Assembly (NCBI GenBank): GCA_029821235.1 | Contig: JALGTT010000104.1 | Span: forward strand, 1-6,769 | DNA: 6,769 bases | Source: Candidatus Hebobacteria bacterium | GTDB taxonomy: Bacteria > Armatimonadota > Hebobacteria > Hebobacterales > Hebobacteraceae | Direction of reading: 5' to 3' | Shown here: positions 5,489-6,769 of the stretch, piece after piece | How positions within the stretch are numbered: the first letter of the stretch is position 1 | Layout: each line of letters begins with the position of its first letter | The notes under the pieces: generated by a model | The model's input: only the letters and a program-made list of their open reading frames with translations | The model's database searches: none | What the model was told of the DNA's origin: nothing | Position numbers and translations under genes: made by a program

Positions 5489-6241
5489 GTGGCAGTGGTG
5501 ATCGCCGTAGTCAACCAGAAGGGTGGAGTGGGGAAGACGACCACCGCCGTCAATCTCGGCGCTTGCCTGGCAGATCTGGGCGCGCGGGTGTTGCTGGTTG
5601 ACATGGACCCCCAGGGCAATGCCACCACCGGGCTCGGGGTGCGGAAGGACGAACTCGAGGTGTCCACCTACGAGTGCCTGCGGGACGGGGTGGCACTCGA
5701 GCGGATTGTTCGGCCTACAGAGATTCCGGGTTTGCGGATTGCGCCGGCGACCGTTGACCTGGCCGGGGCGGAGGTGGAGCTGGCCGGCGAGATCGCGCGG
5801 GAGGGACGGCTGCGGGCCGCGCTGGAGGGGGTGAGGGATGACTGCGATTACATCTTCCTGGACAGCCCGCCGTCGCTCGGGCTGCTGACTGTGAACTGCC
5901 TCACCGCGGCCGACGGGGTGCTCGTGCCGATCCAATGTGAGTACTACGCGCTGGAGGGGCTGACCCAGTTGCAGCAGACCCTCGATCTGATACGGCGCAT
6001 GTTGAACCCTCGGCTGCACGTGTTCGGGGCGGTGCTGACGATGTTCGATGCTCGGACCCGCCTGTCGTCGGAGGTGGCGGACGAGGTGCGCCGCTACTTC
6101 CCGGGGCGGGTGTTCGACACGGTGATTCCCAGGACGGTGAAGTTGTCCGAGGCGCCCATCTACGGGCAGCCGATCGTGCGCTATGCCCCGGAGACGAGGG
6201 GGGCCGAGGCCTACCGCGAGCTCGCGAAAGAGGTGATGAGA
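5489..6241 (+). CDS. parA: ParA/Soj chromosome-partitioning ATPase (end uncertain: no stop in frame)
   Basis: ParA is a dimeric ATPase that binds the nucleoid and is released by ParB, driving separation of origin regions. The deviant Walker A KGGVGKTT is at residues 11-18 with the signature Lys11 and catalytic-site Lys16. VDMDPQGN (37-44) gives the A' Asp40, and YIFLDSPPSLG holds the Walker B Asp125. DARTRLSSEV, IPRTVKLSEAP and PETRGAEAYRELAKEV follow in normal order. GTG 5489 is chosen for GAAAGGA ending eight bases upstream. The domain ends at about residue 251, normal full length for Soj-type proteins. The odd point is that the frame has no stop there, nor anywhere up to the window end, while TGA-TGA occurs at this very spot one frame over (6234-6239). 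The end given is the end of the conserved domain, not a stop codon. Identity is secure; the C-terminus is not. Confidence 0.93.
6230..6236 (+). promoter_or_regulatory. Strong ribosome binding site deciding the TTG start of parB
   Basis: GAGGTGA matches the 16S anti-Shine-Dalgarno almost perfectly and ends six bases before TTG 6243. It overlaps the last codons of the ParA domain, so parB translation is probably coupled to parA. It supports TTG over the later ATG at 6285. Confidence 0.75.
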
Positions 6242-6769
6242 GTTGACCAAACGCAAGGGGCTGAGAGCCCTGATACCCACCGGGATGATCGAGAAGACGG
6301 CCGCGGAGCCGGAGACGGGGACGGAGGCCGCGCCGGGGCCGATGGAACTCCCGCTGGAGCTGATTCGAGTGCCGAAGCAGCAACCGCGGCGGCGGATGGC
6401 GGAGGAGGGGCTGGAGGAACTGATGGACTCGATCCGGCAGCACGGGATCCTTCAGCCGCTGGTGGTGCGGCCGCTGGGGGCGGGGGAGTACGAACTGGTG
6501 GCTGGGGAGAGGAGGTATCAGGCAGCGAAGCGGCTGGGGTTGACGACGGCGCCGGTGGTGGTGAGGGATGCGTCGGACCAGAGGGCGCTGGAGATGGCGC
6601 TGGTGGAGAATCTCCAGCGGGAGGACATCAACCCGATGGACGCGGCCCTGGCGTACCAGGAACTGATGGACCGGTTCGAACTGACCCAGGAGCAGGTGGC
6701 CCAGCGGGTGGGGAAGAGCCGGTCGGCGGTGGCGAACACGCTGAGGCTGCTGAAACTGCCCCCGGAGGT
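6242..6769 (+). other. Stop-free continuation of the parA frame across parB
   Basis: The ParA frame runs on without a stop for 176 codons to the window edge. It encodes a Gly/Ala/Asp/Glu-rich sequence with no domain resemblance, overlapping parB in another frame. Its codons take their first base from parB third positions, which are almost never T here, so stops are depleted by composition alone. I read it as a compositional shadow downstream of a lost or misread parA stop, not as a real protein domain, but a translated tail cannot be excluded. Confidence 0.4.
6243..6769 (+). CDS. parB: ParB/Spo0J chromosome-partitioning protein, N-terminal 175 residues
   Basis: ParB loads at parS, slides as a CTP-bound clamp and stimulates ParA. 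The start TTG 6243 gives the family opening TKRKGLRALIP, and two TGA codons stand just upstream in frame (6234-6239), so no earlier start is possible. After a variable linker (13-35) come the ParB/Srx domain motifs: IRVPKQQPRRRM (41-52), ELMDSIRQHGILQPLVVRP (59-77), GERRYQAAKRLG (88-99, CTP-binding box) and VENLQREDINPMDAALAY (121-138). The helix-turn-helix then begins at LTQEQVAQRVGKSRSAV (147-163), the parS reader. The gene runs off the window, so the rest of the DNA-binding domain and the C-terminal dimerisation domain are missing. It overlaps the end of the ParA region and shares its promoter at 5434-5462. Confidence 0.93.
   Translation, partial: MTKRKGLRALIPTGMIEKTAAEPETGTEAAPGPMELPLELIRVPKQQPRRRMAEEGLEELMDSIRQHGILQPLVVRPLGAGEYELVAGERRYQAAKRLGLTTAPVVVRDASDQRALEMALVENLQREDINPMDAALAYQELMDRFELTQEQVAQRVGKSRSAVANTLRLLKLPPE

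Noticed and set aside
5481..5501. Six-codon leader ORF overlapping the parA start
   Set aside because: Its ATG directly abuts the ribosome site with no spacing, and nothing else supports a leader peptide.
5252..6280. Long minus-strand open frame (342 codons) antisense to parA
   Set aside because: It is an antisense shadow of the clear parA gene in GC-rich DNA. Its translation is Arg/Pro/His-rich with no family motifs.

Overview
The window comes from a GC-rich bacterium. A sulfatase 3' end at the left and a chromosomal-type parA-parB pair at the right look like ordinary host genes. Their codons end almost always in G or C. The palindrome-rich spacer and this gene mix fit environmental phyla such as Armatimonadota, Chloroflexota or Planctomycetota, but that is inference and no RNA marker is present to settle it.

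Layout: (1) 1-263, C-terminal end of a type I sulfatase, plus strand. (2) 264-855, a gene-free spacer packed with nested GC-rich palindromes and one 13-bp inverted-repeat pair. (3) 856-3799, a minus-strand block. Read in its own direction it holds a PD-(D/E)XK-type nuclease-like protein (3799-2528), a HEPN-domain protein (2497-1853) and an RNase H-fold-like (DUF429-like) gene (1841-938), spaced tightly enough to be one operon. The third gene is dead: it has a TGG-to-TAG-type nonsense codon and a 107-bp MITE-like element flanked by a TA duplication, whose removal restores the reading frame exactly. (4) 3800-4602, decayed minus-strand coding remnants. (5) 4700-5131, a small excisionase/MerR-like helix-turn-helix protein with an acidic tail, minus strand. 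(6) 5434-6769, parA and the start of parB, plus strand, behind a near-consensus sigma70 promoter.

How the genes work together: ParA (ATPase) and ParB (CTP-dependent clamp on parS) segregate the origin region, and the divergent HTH gene shares their upstream region. The PD-(D/E)XK plus HEPN plus RNase H-like set resembles the nuclease-rich cargo of defence islands, and the nearby pseudogenes and MITE mark this as a plastic accessory region. Its role is unproven. One oddity at the right end is that the parA frame has no stop codon before the window ends, although parB starts in another frame right after the expected ParA C-terminus.
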